A stretch of 64,000 nucleotides of DNA, from assembly GCA_024403695.1 (NCBI GenBank), contig JAKSRI010000004.1, positions 87,209 through 151,208 on the forward strand. Reading direction: 5' to 3'. The position numbers and the translations under genes are program-made. The notes under the pieces were generated by a model. That model made no database searches and was not told where the DNA came from. It saw nothing but the letters and a program-made list of their open reading frames with translations. The stretch is from Saccharofermentans sp. GTDB lineage: Bacteria > Bacillota > Clostridia > Saccharofermentanales > Saccharofermentanaceae. This document shows, piece by piece, positions 17,201 through 24,616 of this stretch (position 1 is its first letter; the number at the start of each line of letters is the position of its first letter).

Positions 17201-18413
17201 TAGTGGCGCTACTGTAAATGGTTTGTCTACTCAGACATACACTGGTTCTGCATTCACTCCAACAGTTTCTGTTGTTCTGGGTGGAAAGACACTGGTTCTT
17301 AATACAGACTACACAGTGACATATTCCAACAACACAAATGCAGGTTCAGCTACAGTAAAGATTACAGGTAAGGGTAATTACAAAGATTCTATCAATAAGT
17401 CATTTACTATCAGCGCCAAGAGTATTAACGGTGCGTCTGTAGCTGCTATTGCTAACCAGACTTATACAGGTAAGGCAATTACTCCTTCCGTAACAGTAAC
17501 TCTTGACGGAAAGACACTTGTTGCTAATACCGATTACACAGCTACCTACACTAACAATACTAATGTAGGTACAGCTACAGTGACAATTATAGGTAAGGGT
17601 AACTACAATAATTCTGTAAAGACAACATTTAAGATTGTATCTGCAGCTACTCCAACTCCAACACCAGCTCCTAAGACTGGTGTAGAGGGCTTCTGTGAGA
17701 GACTTTATACAAAGGCTCTTGGACGTGCTTCTGACCCTAATGGCGTTAAGTCATGGGTAGATGCTATTAAGGGTGGCGCAGATGGTGCAAGAGCAGCATA
17801 CGGCTTCTTCTTCTCACCTGAGTTCACAAGCAAGAATTATAGCAATACAGAGTATGTAACACGTCTCTATAGAACATTTATGGATCGTGAGCCAGATACA
17901 GCAGGCTTGAACGCATGGGTAGATGCACTTAACAAGGGTGCTACTCGTGAGCAGGTATTCTACGGATTTGTTAACTCTATTGAGTGGGCAAATATTTGTC
18001 TTCAGTATGGTATTGAGTCCGGTGGTACAGCAAGCCCTACTATCAGAGTTCAGCCAAACGAGAAGATTATCGCATTTACAACTCGTTTGTATACAACTTG
18101 TCTTGGAAGAAATGCTGATCCATCTGGATTAAAGGCTTGGGCTGAGGCACTTGCTAACAGAGAGGGAACAGGAGCACAGGTTGCTTATGGTTTCTTCTTC
18201 TCCGAAGAGTTTGTTAATCATAATTACAGTAATGATGAATATGTAAATCGACTTTACCTTACATTCCTTGATCGTCCAGCAGACAGTGTAGGAAAGAAGT
18301 CATGGGTAGATGCCCTTAATGGTGGTGCATCTCGTGAGATGGTATTCTATGGATTTGCAAATTCCACAGAGTTTATGGCAATGTGTGGCGATGCAGGAAT
18401 CAGAATTAAGTAA
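14223..18413 (+). CDS. Large secreted repeat protein: LRRs, 11 Ig-like repeats, DUF4214 modules
   Basis: A 1396-residue exported protein. Residues 1-34 are a signal peptide (KR, hydrophobic core, VSA|ANG). About seven leucine-rich repeats follow (LDLSGNDFKTIDVS, LTSLNVSACKNI and similar), then a Pro/Thr linker. Eleven tandem units of ~70-76 residues come next, each with YTG near its start, GKTL, TDYTVSYSNNTNVGTATVT and GKGNYTGT. After a second Pro/Thr linker come two DUF4214 pairs (YTKALGRASDPNGVKSWVDA and three relatives). No LPXTG or membrane anchor is seen, so attachment, if any, would go through the repeats or DUF4214. GAGGGAGA fixes the start. Adhesion or substrate binding at the surface is plausible, not proven. 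Confidence 0.85.
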   Translation: MKRCIRFIASVLAASTIALAMPLVPFTGKTVSAANGDLTASIVGNEFFFEYMIQNFNTDGDTSSLSAAECAAVEKFRLPGYGGPTDGSFLRYFPNVTELDLSGNDFKTIDVSTMTNLTSIDVSGNELTGLDLSKNTKLKYVRANSNQYMSSLKLPNSSSLTEVYVYFNSLSSVDLSGCPNLDILEIYQNNLTSLNVSACKNITWIRCFRNNLTSLDISQNSKLSVLECYGNSISTLSVYGVPALVPAIGNFTRITENGYTYDEWSRGGSLCLNVPAGCNVVNTPGGSTPTSNPTPTTAPTPTNISGATITVADQIYTGYPSRPSFTVTLGGKTLVADTDFTFTYSNNSGIGTGTVTITGKGDYTGSKSAYYKIKGDFSTRFVEIAAIPTQTWTGSALQPAVTVTFDEKTLTKGTDYTVSYSNNTNVGTGTVTITGTGNYSGTKTATFKIEKASTPTPTPISGATIAAISAQTYTGNELKPSVTVTLGGKTLVANTDYTVSYSNNTNVGTATVTVTGKGNYGGTKTATFTINKANMSSVTVGSIADQVVYTGNAFTPVPSVTFGSKTLVKDTDFTVTYSNNTNIGTATVTLTGKGNFTGTKTVNFKIVGDLKNCTVSSISAPTYNGSEQTPSITVTYAGKTLTKDTDYTVSYGNNVNAGTNTATVTVTGKGGNYIGTKTVSFTINKCNASNLVIADIVDQTYTGSQISPAVSVTFNGKTLTKGTDYTVAYTNNTNVGTATVTITGSGNFTGTKTANFKIKGNFSKATVDTISDQTYTGSAIEPEVKVTFNGSSLTKGTDYTVAYSNNTAVGTATVKVTGIGLYSGDISKTFKIKGDLKNATISGISKQNWTGSAIKPAFTVTFGGKILTEGTDYTAEYINNTNVGTATITVTGKGDYYTGYIQTTFKIEKNVTVTELTSSNTTISSISSPTYNGSAQQPSFTVTVNGKQLTKNTDYKVEYKNNINAGTATITITGNGNYKGTVTKTFTINAASISGATVNGLSTQTYTGSAFTPTVSVVLGGKTLVLNTDYTVTYSNNTNAGSATVKITGKGNYKDSINKSFTISAKSINGASVAAIANQTYTGKAITPSVTVTLDGKTLVANTDYTATYTNNTNVGTATVTIIGKGNYNNSVKTTFKIVSAATPTPTPAPKTGVEGFCERLYTKALGRASDPNGVKSWVDAIKGGADGARAAYGFFFSPEFTSKNYSNTEYVTRLYRTFMDREPDTAGLNAWVDALNKGATREQVFYGFVNSIEWANICLQYGIESGGTASPTIRVQPNEKIIAFTTRLYTTCLGRNADPSGLKAWAEALANREGTGAQVAYGFFFSEEFVNHNYSNDEYVNRLYLTFLDRPADSVGKKSWVDALNGGASREMVFYGFANSTEFMAMCGDAGIRIK
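15128..17643 (+). repeat. Eleven tandem Ig-like protein repeats
   Basis: In-frame repeat units of about 210-250 bp each, visible in DNA and protein. Conserved cores read TYTGSAI, GKTL, TDYTV and SNNTNVGTATVTITGKG. Units 5 and 9 diverge most (TYNGSEQ, TYNGSAQ) and units 3, 10 and 11 resemble each other closely. This is a likely site of copy-number change between strains. Confidence 0.9.
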
Positions 18414-18439
18414 TTACTGATACTTAAATATGATTTACG

Positions 18440-18476
18440 ATGGATGCTTTCCGTTAGGAAGGCATCCATTTTTAAT
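18440..18476 (+). terminator. Intrinsic terminator after the repeat protein
   Basis: ATGGATGC/GCATCCAT stem with an inner TTCC/GGAA pair and a TTTTAATT tail. The outer arms are identical to those of the terminator at 32042-32085. Confidence 0.9.
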
Positions 18477-18591
18477 TGTATTAGCAACTTGACTAATATT
18501 GCTAAATAATATTTTGACATTTGAGCAAATGAACCCATGCCAGTCAGATTGTTATAATCACAGTGTAGCGATTTTCACGGGGGCGAAGATA

Positions 18592-19986
18592 ATGAAAATT
18601 TGTGTACTTTCATGTAGTCCTAAGGGCGAGAATTCTCTTGGACTTCAGTCTGCAAAATTCTTGCAGCAGTTTTATCCAGAGGATGTTTTTGATATCCATT
18701 TCACAACAAAGCCAGACTGTCCTGATGAGGTAGTGGATGCTGCGGCAGACGCAGATCTTATCCTTATCCTTTCGAGCATTTTCCACCTTAATGTTCACGG
18801 TCAGATGATGAGCATGCTTGATCAGTTGTCCGCAAAGCTTAAGGCTAAGCTTGGTGATGGTATTGATAAGAAGTATTTTGCTTATATGACATCAAGTAAC
18901 TTCCTTTACGACATTGGTGCGCACAAGTATGTGACACACTGGGCTAGAAGTGAGAAGCTTAATTTCCTGAGACTTTTGTCACTTAAGGATGAGTCTTTGC
19001 TTACAGAGCAGGGTCGCGAGGAGTTGTATCGTTGGTTTGCTTACACTAAGGACACCATAGAGCTTTTGCGTAATGGTGGCGTGCCTAAGGTGACAGAGAA
19101 GCGTAAGGTTTCTATTCTTAATGACCATTTGCCAGAGGCGTCCGTAAATCGTGTTAAGAACCTCTATGAGGAGCGCGGATGTGAGGTTGATGTTGTTAAC
19201 CTTAGTGAGTATGACGTTAAGCCATGTAATGCGTGCTTTGCCTGCTATAGTAACCGTACATGTTGCATGAAGGACGATGTTCCTGCTATCGCAGACAGAC
19301 TTGGTACAAATACAGATCTCATGCTTACTATGGGTACTTTGAAGCGTGGTATGCTCAGCCAGAAGTTTAAGTTCTGGACTGACAGACATGTGCAGTTTGG
19401 CCGTGCGGGCACAAGCGATGAGTTTGTTCGTATGACTTTGGTAGAGTCCGATGAGGAACCACTCGAGAGACAGCAGTCTATGACAGAGTTCGCACAGTGG
19501 GAAGAGGCTATTAACGGTATCGGCCGTGACTATGGTGCGGGCACATACTTTATGAGAACTGGTGATGAGGAAATCGATATCACCAGATACGTGGACGACA
19601 CAATCCTTATCATGAACAACGAGCTTGTAGGACCTCGCAATGTTTTCAGTGAGTGCCTTAACACAAGATTTGCTGAGCTTGCACATCTTCTTCAGTTTAT
19701 GGTGCCACTTGATTACGCGCACTTTAAGAAGGATGGCTACTATAAGCCAATGCCAATCAATACAAACGTAAGATATGTTAATGACGTTAAGGGCGGAATT
19801 ATGTCATGCAAGATGCGACTAAGTGCATATGACATGGCACGTGCAGAGGTGGGAAGCACACCTAAGCTTACTAAGCGTCGTACGAAATACAAGGGCATGT
19901 CCTACCTCGAGCATCTGCGTAAGGGCGATGCTGAGGATAGCGGCAGCAAGGGTGGTTTCTTAGGCCTATTTGGCAAGAAAAAATAA
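18592..19986 (+). CDS. Flavodoxin-like/NADPH-dependent FMN reductase family protein
   Basis: A 464-residue soluble protein with two flavodoxin-like parts. The first (residues ~1-150) starts MKICVLSCSPKGENS and contains ILSSIFHLNVHGQMMSMLDQ. The second (~185-330) starts VSILNDHLPEASVNRVKNLY and contains a four-Cys stretch, CNACFACYSNRTCCMKDD, like iron-sulfur flavoproteins. LMLTMGTLKRGMLSQKFKFW is where family members read the FMN-side loop. The C-terminus is Lys/Gly-rich. ATG 18592 is chosen because the Rossmann strand begins there; TATAAT at 18553-18558 is a likely -10. The membrane-protein gene 20019 follows after 32 bp. Confidence 0.7.
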   Translation: MKICVLSCSPKGENSLGLQSAKFLQQFYPEDVFDIHFTTKPDCPDEVVDAAADADLILILSSIFHLNVHGQMMSMLDQLSAKLKAKLGDGIDKKYFAYMTSSNFLYDIGAHKYVTHWARSEKLNFLRLLSLKDESLLTEQGREELYRWFAYTKDTIELLRNGGVPKVTEKRKVSILNDHLPEASVNRVKNLYEERGCEVDVVNLSEYDVKPCNACFACYSNRTCCMKDDVPAIADRLGTNTDLMLTMGTLKRGMLSQKFKFWTDRHVQFGRAGTSDEFVRMTLVESDEEPLERQQSMTEFAQWEEAINGIGRDYGAGTYFMRTGDEEIDITRYVDDTILIMNNELVGPRNVFSECLNTRFAELAHLLQFMVPLDYAHFKKDGYYKPMPINTNVRYVNDVKGGIMSCKMRLSAYDMARAEVGSTPKLTKRRTKYKGMSYLEHLRKGDAEDSGSKGGFLGLFGKKK

Positions 19987-20018
19987 TTAAATAACTAAAT
20001 TTGTGGGAGGATTTATTT

Positions 20019-20510
20019 ATGGACATGAAGAAAATTGGAAAGAAGATTAACCTTCTTATGGGACTTACTATGAGTATTGGTTTGTCTATCGTAGGAAACA
20101 TTGCTGGTGGAGGACAAAGACCAGTTCCAGCAATCATCATCGGAATTCTTGTAAGCTTTGTTGCCAGCTTCGTTATTTCTATGATTATCGGAACACTCGT
20201 TCCAATGAAGACTGTTGGTGATAAGGTTTGTGCAGCTGCTAAGACAAACAACAGCTCCTTTAAGGGTAAGGCACTTACTTCTCTCGTATCTGACCTTATT
20301 TACACACCAATCATTACTCTTGCTATGGTAGCTCTTGCTCGTGTTATGGCTGGCAAGAACGATCCTAAGGCTCTCGAGCACATGCCACCATTCATCATTA
20401 TGTTCTTAAGCTCACTTGCAATCTGCTTCATCGTTGGTTGGGTTCTTATCTTTATCTTCCAGCCACTTTACATGAAGATGGTACTTAAGAAGAACGGTAT
20501 CGAGATGTAA
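20019..20510 (+). CDS. Four-helix membrane protein (DUF2798-like)
   Basis: A 163-residue protein with four hydrophobic segments (about 11-28, 36-60, 85-104 and 122-148). The first half (NLLMGLTMSIGLSIVGNIAG) resembles DUF2798 proteins, but that assignment is only moderate. GGGAGG precedes the ATG. It shares a transcript direction with the flavoprotein gene and ends at a strong terminator, so the two are probably an operon: a redox protein with a membrane partner. Confidence 0.65.
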   Translation: MDMKKIGKKINLLMGLTMSIGLSIVGNIAGGGQRPVPAIIIGILVSFVASFVISMIIGTLVPMKTVGDKVCAAAKTNNSSFKGKALTSLVSDLIYTPIITLAMVALARVMAGKNDPKALEHMPPFIIMFLSSLAICFIVGWVLIFIFQPLYMKMVLKKNGIEM

Positions 20511-20531
20511 TTCTTTTTATTAAAAAAGACG

Positions 20532-20568
20532 CCCCTTATCACACTTTGAAGTGGTAAGGGGTATTTTT
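20532..20568 (+). terminator. Intrinsic terminator
   Basis: CCCCTTATCAC/GTGGTAAGGGG stem (one G-U pair) with an ATTTTTAT tail. The 5' side AAAAAGACGCCCCTTA recurs identically at 60191-60206. Confidence 0.9.
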
Positions 20569-20659
20569 ATGTGGAAATTTTTTACCCCAAATGAACTTAT
20601 TCCAATTTTGAAGTGTCTATATGGTATAAGACAAAAAAGGAGGAGCCAAGTGATGCCAT

Positions 20660-20800
20660 ATGGATAATGAGAATTTGGAAATCAGAAAGCCATTTTTGAC
20701 CAGGTTTTTTGAAGAGGTTATGAGACACGTAAAAATAAGTTACAAACCGTTTTCACTTAAAACTGAAAATTCAGATTATTGTAATAAGAAGGAGGAGTGA
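20660..20800 (+). CDS. Possible small ORF ahead of the DUF4214 protein
   Basis: A 46-codon frame whose last codons are the AAGGAGGAG ribosome site of the next gene; its TGA ends 2 bp before that gene's ATG. GGAGGAG at about 20639-20645 is 14 nt from its ATG, which is long; a 4-codon frame (MPYG) starting at 20653 sits at a better distance. The product is Lys/Phe-rich and soluble. It could be a translation-coupling leader rather than a stable protein. Confidence 0.35.
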   Translation: MDNENLEIRKPFLTRFFEEVMRHVKISYKPFSLKTENSDYCNKKEE

Positions 20801-20802
20801 TT

Positions 20803-23448
20803 ATGAAAAGCAGGAAAATAGTATCCGTTTTGCTGGCATTTATTATTATGGCCAGCGGGTTTGCTGGAGTTCCAAGACAGGCAGTTAAGGTTAATGCAGA
20901 TGAGATCCCTGTGGTAGAGGAGGAAGACTCTGAAGAGGCTATTAATGAGGACGAGTCCGAAAGTGACCCTGCACAGACTGAGTCTGAAGCAGTGGCTGAA
21001 CGAGAAGCTGACATGGAAGTCGAAAGTGATGGGGACACACTCGCTGTCGACGAAGACGGTGTTAAGGGGTTCGTAACTCGTCTTTATAACGTGTGCCTTG
21101 ACCGTGGCCCTGATGCAGTTGGCCTTGAAGCGTGGAGTGATGCACTTATCAAGAAGGATGCTACCGGTTGTTCTGTGGCCTTTGGTTTTATTTTCAGTGA
21201 CGAGTTCCAGAATAAGGGGCTGTCAAATACAGAATATGTAACAGCACTTTATAATGCGTTCTTTGGACGCGAGCCTGATCCAGCAGGTCTTCAGTCATGG
21301 GTAGATCTTCTTGATAATGGAACTTCCCGTGAGGCAGTTTTCTGTGGATTTACAAATTCGCTGGAGTTCTCGCTTCTTTGTGATGAATATGGCATTTTCC
21401 GTGGAATTCACGTAGAGGGATATAACTACTATTCTGTAGGACGAGTAAATATCTTTATTGATAATCTCTATAATGATGTTCTCGGACGTCCTTCTGATCC
21501 AGGCGGACTGTACTCATGGACGGAGCTTCTTGTATCTCATAAGATGACAGCCTATGATGCGGGTAAGAATTTTGTATTATCTAGCGAGTTCGATAACAGA
21601 CATGTATGTTCTGATTGCTATACAGATATTCTTATTAAGGCCTTTGGAACTACTGATGATCCATATGGAAATAATCGACATTTAAGGAGTACTCTTTTCA
21701 GAAATTATGAGTATGATTGGGGTTATGATTACGTAACTAATAAGGATGCATTTAAAAAAATGTGCGATTATTATGGTATCGAGTGTGGTGCCAAATACGA
21801 TGGCTGGGGTCATTATGGAACTAATGGTAACTGTTCAAAGTGTGGAAGCACTCTCACATACGATAAATTTATTGATGCATCTTCTGTTCCAGTTACAGGC
21901 CCGGATAATCTTGTTTATAGAGAGGGACATTCAGCATCTCTAGCACCAGTAGTTAATCCGCTTGATTATACTTATGAGGTAATACCACTTACTGGTAATT
22001 TGAATGGTTTATTTTATATTAAAACTGAGAATCCAGACCCATGGAGCTTCAGCCTTTTTGATAATGAGACTATTTATGCTGATGCAAGTGCATATGGATA
22101 TAACGGACACATTACCCCTATTACAGCCTGTTTCTCAGATGTTGTTTATGAGAATGAACACACAGGTAGAGTAAAGGGTGGATACATTGCATGTTCTGGA
22201 TATTCAGTTATGGGATTAAGTTCTGGAATGCGAAGGCTCGATATAGACTTACTCATCGATGATGCACCGCATTATTATCCTATTACAGATGGTGGTAAGC
22301 TTCAGTTATTTGTTACTAATACTTATACATTTAGCGCTCCTTATGATGATGGAAAGGGAAATATCTGGAATCCAGATAGAAGGGTAAGAATGTATCTAGA
22401 TGAGACTGACGTGTATGTTAATTGTCCTAAAGTAGTAGATAATGTTGATTATCTCATCCAGACTTATGGTAATCCTGGTGCAGATTTCTTCGATAATCTT
22501 ACTGCAATTCAGGCTGGTTTGGGAAAGATTGCTGTTTACCCGGCAGGAGTTGTGGATGACTATCATCCAACAGCATTTTATCCATGTTATGGTGTATCCC
22601 CACTCTATCCAGAGCAGAGTATAAATGCGCACTCTAATATTTATCCATCTGTTATAGGTGAGTCCTTCCTTACATTTGCTACTCCATTTGTTTTACAATC
22701 TGAATCATTTCCTGACACTATGGGTAAAGTAGCAAAACGTTTGGAGCCAACCTGTACAGTCGAGAGAGCAGGCCTTCATTGGTTGCGTAATATTACATTT
22801 AATGGTGTAACCAAATCATACGGTGGACAGGGCGTTGGAGGTGCTGATTCTTATATATATCTTTCCAAATTGCATAAGAATTTTACCTTTGACGGTTCTA
22901 GCAGCGATATGGGACTTAATGGTTCGGTGGCTAAGCTTAGAGAAGAGTATATTAATGTAAGAGCTGAGTCCGATAAGGATATGAAGGTACTTAGAGAAAT
23001 GCTTAACCTTAAATCAGTTTATCAATCTGAAAATAAAGGAGGATGGATTACTGTTGCATTAGAAGGTTCTAATAGTAGAACTATTAGGTATGCTTATTAT
23101 TGTACCGTTCAGTTATCAGTAATAATGTCTTCTACTAGTTCTCTGGAAAATGTCTGGGTGGATGGAAGATATATCAATAAGTTTAACTACTACGAAGATA
23201 TGACTTTCGAAGATAGTATGGCTAATAAACCAAGCATTGTAGAAAATGGCAGAATGTATTGTTATGTTGAAGCTTCTGATTGCTGGGTGTGGAGTGAATA
23301 TACGAATAAAGATATCTCTACTCTTCCTGAGGATTATGTTCTTACTCGAGAAGAAGTGGCGGCTCTTAATATCGACCGTAACCACGACAAGAATCCTGAG
23401 CACGGCTTCATTTACGATGGCACACAGAAGCCTGGCACACCATTTTAA
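20803..23448 (+). CDS. Secreted DUF4214 protein with unknown C-terminal region
   Basis: An 881-residue exported protein. It has a signal peptide (residues 1-~33: KSRKIVSVLLAFIIMASGF, cleavage near VNA|DE), an acidic linker of ~55 residues (EEEDSEEAINEDESESDP), then about three DUF4214 modules (~85-290), such as YNVCLDRGPDAVGLEAWSDA and YNAFFGREPDPAGLQSWVDL. A small Cys/His motif follows (HYGTNGNCSKCGST). The last ~500 residues match nothing I recognise; they are Tyr/Asn/Asp-rich, as in beta-strand extracellular domains. GGAGGAG lies 6 nt before ATG 20803. It is a paralogue of the 14223 protein in its DUF4214 part only. Confidence 0.8.
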   Translation: MKSRKIVSVLLAFIIMASGFAGVPRQAVKVNADEIPVVEEEDSEEAINEDESESDPAQTESEAVAEREADMEVESDGDTLAVDEDGVKGFVTRLYNVCLDRGPDAVGLEAWSDALIKKDATGCSVAFGFIFSDEFQNKGLSNTEYVTALYNAFFGREPDPAGLQSWVDLLDNGTSREAVFCGFTNSLEFSLLCDEYGIFRGIHVEGYNYYSVGRVNIFIDNLYNDVLGRPSDPGGLYSWTELLVSHKMTAYDAGKNFVLSSEFDNRHVCSDCYTDILIKAFGTTDDPYGNNRHLRSTLFRNYEYDWGYDYVTNKDAFKKMCDYYGIECGAKYDGWGHYGTNGNCSKCGSTLTYDKFIDASSVPVTGPDNLVYREGHSASLAPVVNPLDYTYEVIPLTGNLNGLFYIKTENPDPWSFSLFDNETIYADASAYGYNGHITPITACFSDVVYENEHTGRVKGGYIACSGYSVMGLSSGMRRLDIDLLIDDAPHYYPITDGGKLQLFVTNTYTFSAPYDDGKGNIWNPDRRVRMYLDETDVYVNCPKVVDNVDYLIQTYGNPGADFFDNLTAIQAGLGKIAVYPAGVVDDYHPTAFYPCYGVSPLYPEQSINAHSNIYPSVIGESFLTFATPFVLQSESFPDTMGKVAKRLEPTCTVERAGLHWLRNITFNGVTKSYGGQGVGGADSYIYLSKLHKNFTFDGSSSDMGLNGSVAKLREEYINVRAESDKDMKVLREMLNLKSVYQSENKGGWITVALEGSNSRTIRYAYYCTVQLSVIMSSTSSLENVWVDGRYINKFNYYEDMTFEDSMANKPSIVENGRMYCYVEASDCWVWSEYTNKDISTLPEDYVLTREEVAALNIDRNHDKNPEHGFIYDGTQKPGTPF

Positions 23449-23471
23449 GTTGACGTTCTAAGAAAAAACTT

Positions 23472-23516
23472 GTTACCCCCTTTCGAGCACTTCCTCGAAA
23501 GGGGTTTTGCTACGCA
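23472..23516 (+). terminator. Intrinsic terminator, near-copy of 26761-26801
   Basis: CCCCTTTCGAG/CTCGAAAGGGG stem with a short loop and a TTTTGC tail, followed by a second small TTTTGC/GCAAAA hairpin. The 37-nt core differs from the one at 26761 by only a few bases. Confidence 0.85.
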
Positions 23517-23618
23517 AAAAAATTTTTTAAAAATTTTTCAAAAATAATGAACCTAAGTAGAACGACCTGTGTCTATAGAGTATAAAAGCAAAATAAATGC
23601 TTAATTTAGGAGGTAATT

Positions 23619-24506
23619 ATGTATATCGTAGATTTATTTAGAAGAGTAACAAGAAAGTCCAACATTCCAGTATTTATTTATCTGGTACTCAACACATTTG
23701 TAATTTGTAGTATTTTTGTACTCCTTTTTACTATTAACGATTTTATGGAAACATGGCAGGCAATTCTTTGTGGATTAGGGGCATATCTCTTCTCTTTGAT
23801 GATAGCTCTTAGTCCAATTGGTGAGTTTTTTCTTAGAGTGTTTAATGGTTGTGACAGAATAGAGCGACTTGATCATCAGGCATTTATTATGCCAATCTTT
23901 AATGAGGTATATGCTAAGGCTCGTCAGAATGACCCTGGTATCTCTGATAAAGTTGAATTATTTATTTCCGAGGATGAATCAGCTAATGCTTTTGCCCTTG
24001 GTCGTAAAACAATTTGCATTACTCAGGGAATGATGAATCGTCCTGTGGAAGAAATTAAGGCTGTGCTTGCTCATGAATTTGGTCATATTTCTCATAAGGA
24101 TACAGATTTGATTTTGTTGGTAACAATGGGCAATTTCTTTGTAACTGCATTTATAACAATAGTAAAAATCCTTATTGGAATTATTCGTTTCATTGCATTT
24201 TGTGATAGAAGTGGATCAACAGCTTTTATTGCTAGCACTTTAAGTCTTATTCTTGTTGATTTTGTTATGTTTATCTGGACAACTATTGGTACATTAATTG
24301 TTTTTAAGAGTTCACGAGCTAATGAATATGAGGCAGACATGTTCGCATATAAACTCGGATATGGTAATGCACTTTGTGCCTTCCTTGATAGTAGCGCATG
24401 CAAGTCTACAGGTCGTCCTAAGGGATTGTTCGGAAGACTTATGAGTTCTCATCCAAAGACTAATTCAAGAATTGCGCGTCTCCAGGTAGTGACAAACAAT
24501 TTCTAA
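23619..24506 (+). CDS. M48 family zinc metalloprotease (HtpX-like)
   Basis: A 295-residue membrane protease. Two hydrophobic helices near the N-terminus (about 19-40 and 47-70) are followed by the catalytic segment AVLAHEFGHISHKDTD, with the HEFGH zinc motif. Two further helices follow, then ANEYEADMFAYKLG, where the first Glu is the third zinc ligand. The C-terminal SSHPKTNSRIARLQ is the usual HtpX/M48B ending. It probably degrades damaged membrane proteins. TAGGAGG precedes the ATG, and a long A/T tract lies upstream of the promoter region. Confidence 0.88.
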   Translation: MYIVDLFRRVTRKSNIPVFIYLVLNTFVICSIFVLLFTINDFMETWQAILCGLGAYLFSLMIALSPIGEFFLRVFNGCDRIERLDHQAFIMPIFNEVYAKARQNDPGISDKVELFISEDESANAFALGRKTICITQGMMNRPVEEIKAVLAHEFGHISHKDTDLILLVTMGNFFVTAFITIVKILIGIIRFIAFCDRSGSTAFIASTLSLILVDFVMFIWTTIGTLIVFKSSRANEYEADMFAYKLGYGNALCAFLDSSACKSTGRPKGLFGRLMSSHPKTNSRIARLQVVTNNF

Positions 24507-24616
24507 CTGTGATTAAATGTTAACTGTAGTCAAACATTTTGGGGAGTTGCTATGACATAGCTTACTGATTACGATTGCACAACAACTTATAAGTAATTAA
24601 AAACAGGGTTATCTCA

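Noticed and set aside
15128..17643. Direct repeats as a CRISPR array
   Set aside because: Units are 210-250 bp, in frame and translated; there are no short identical repeats with unique spacers, and no cas genes.
23515..23545. A/T-rich tract as a replication origin
   Set aside because: It is only about 30 bp with no DnaA-box cluster; more likely an UP-like or bent-DNA element before the M48 gene.
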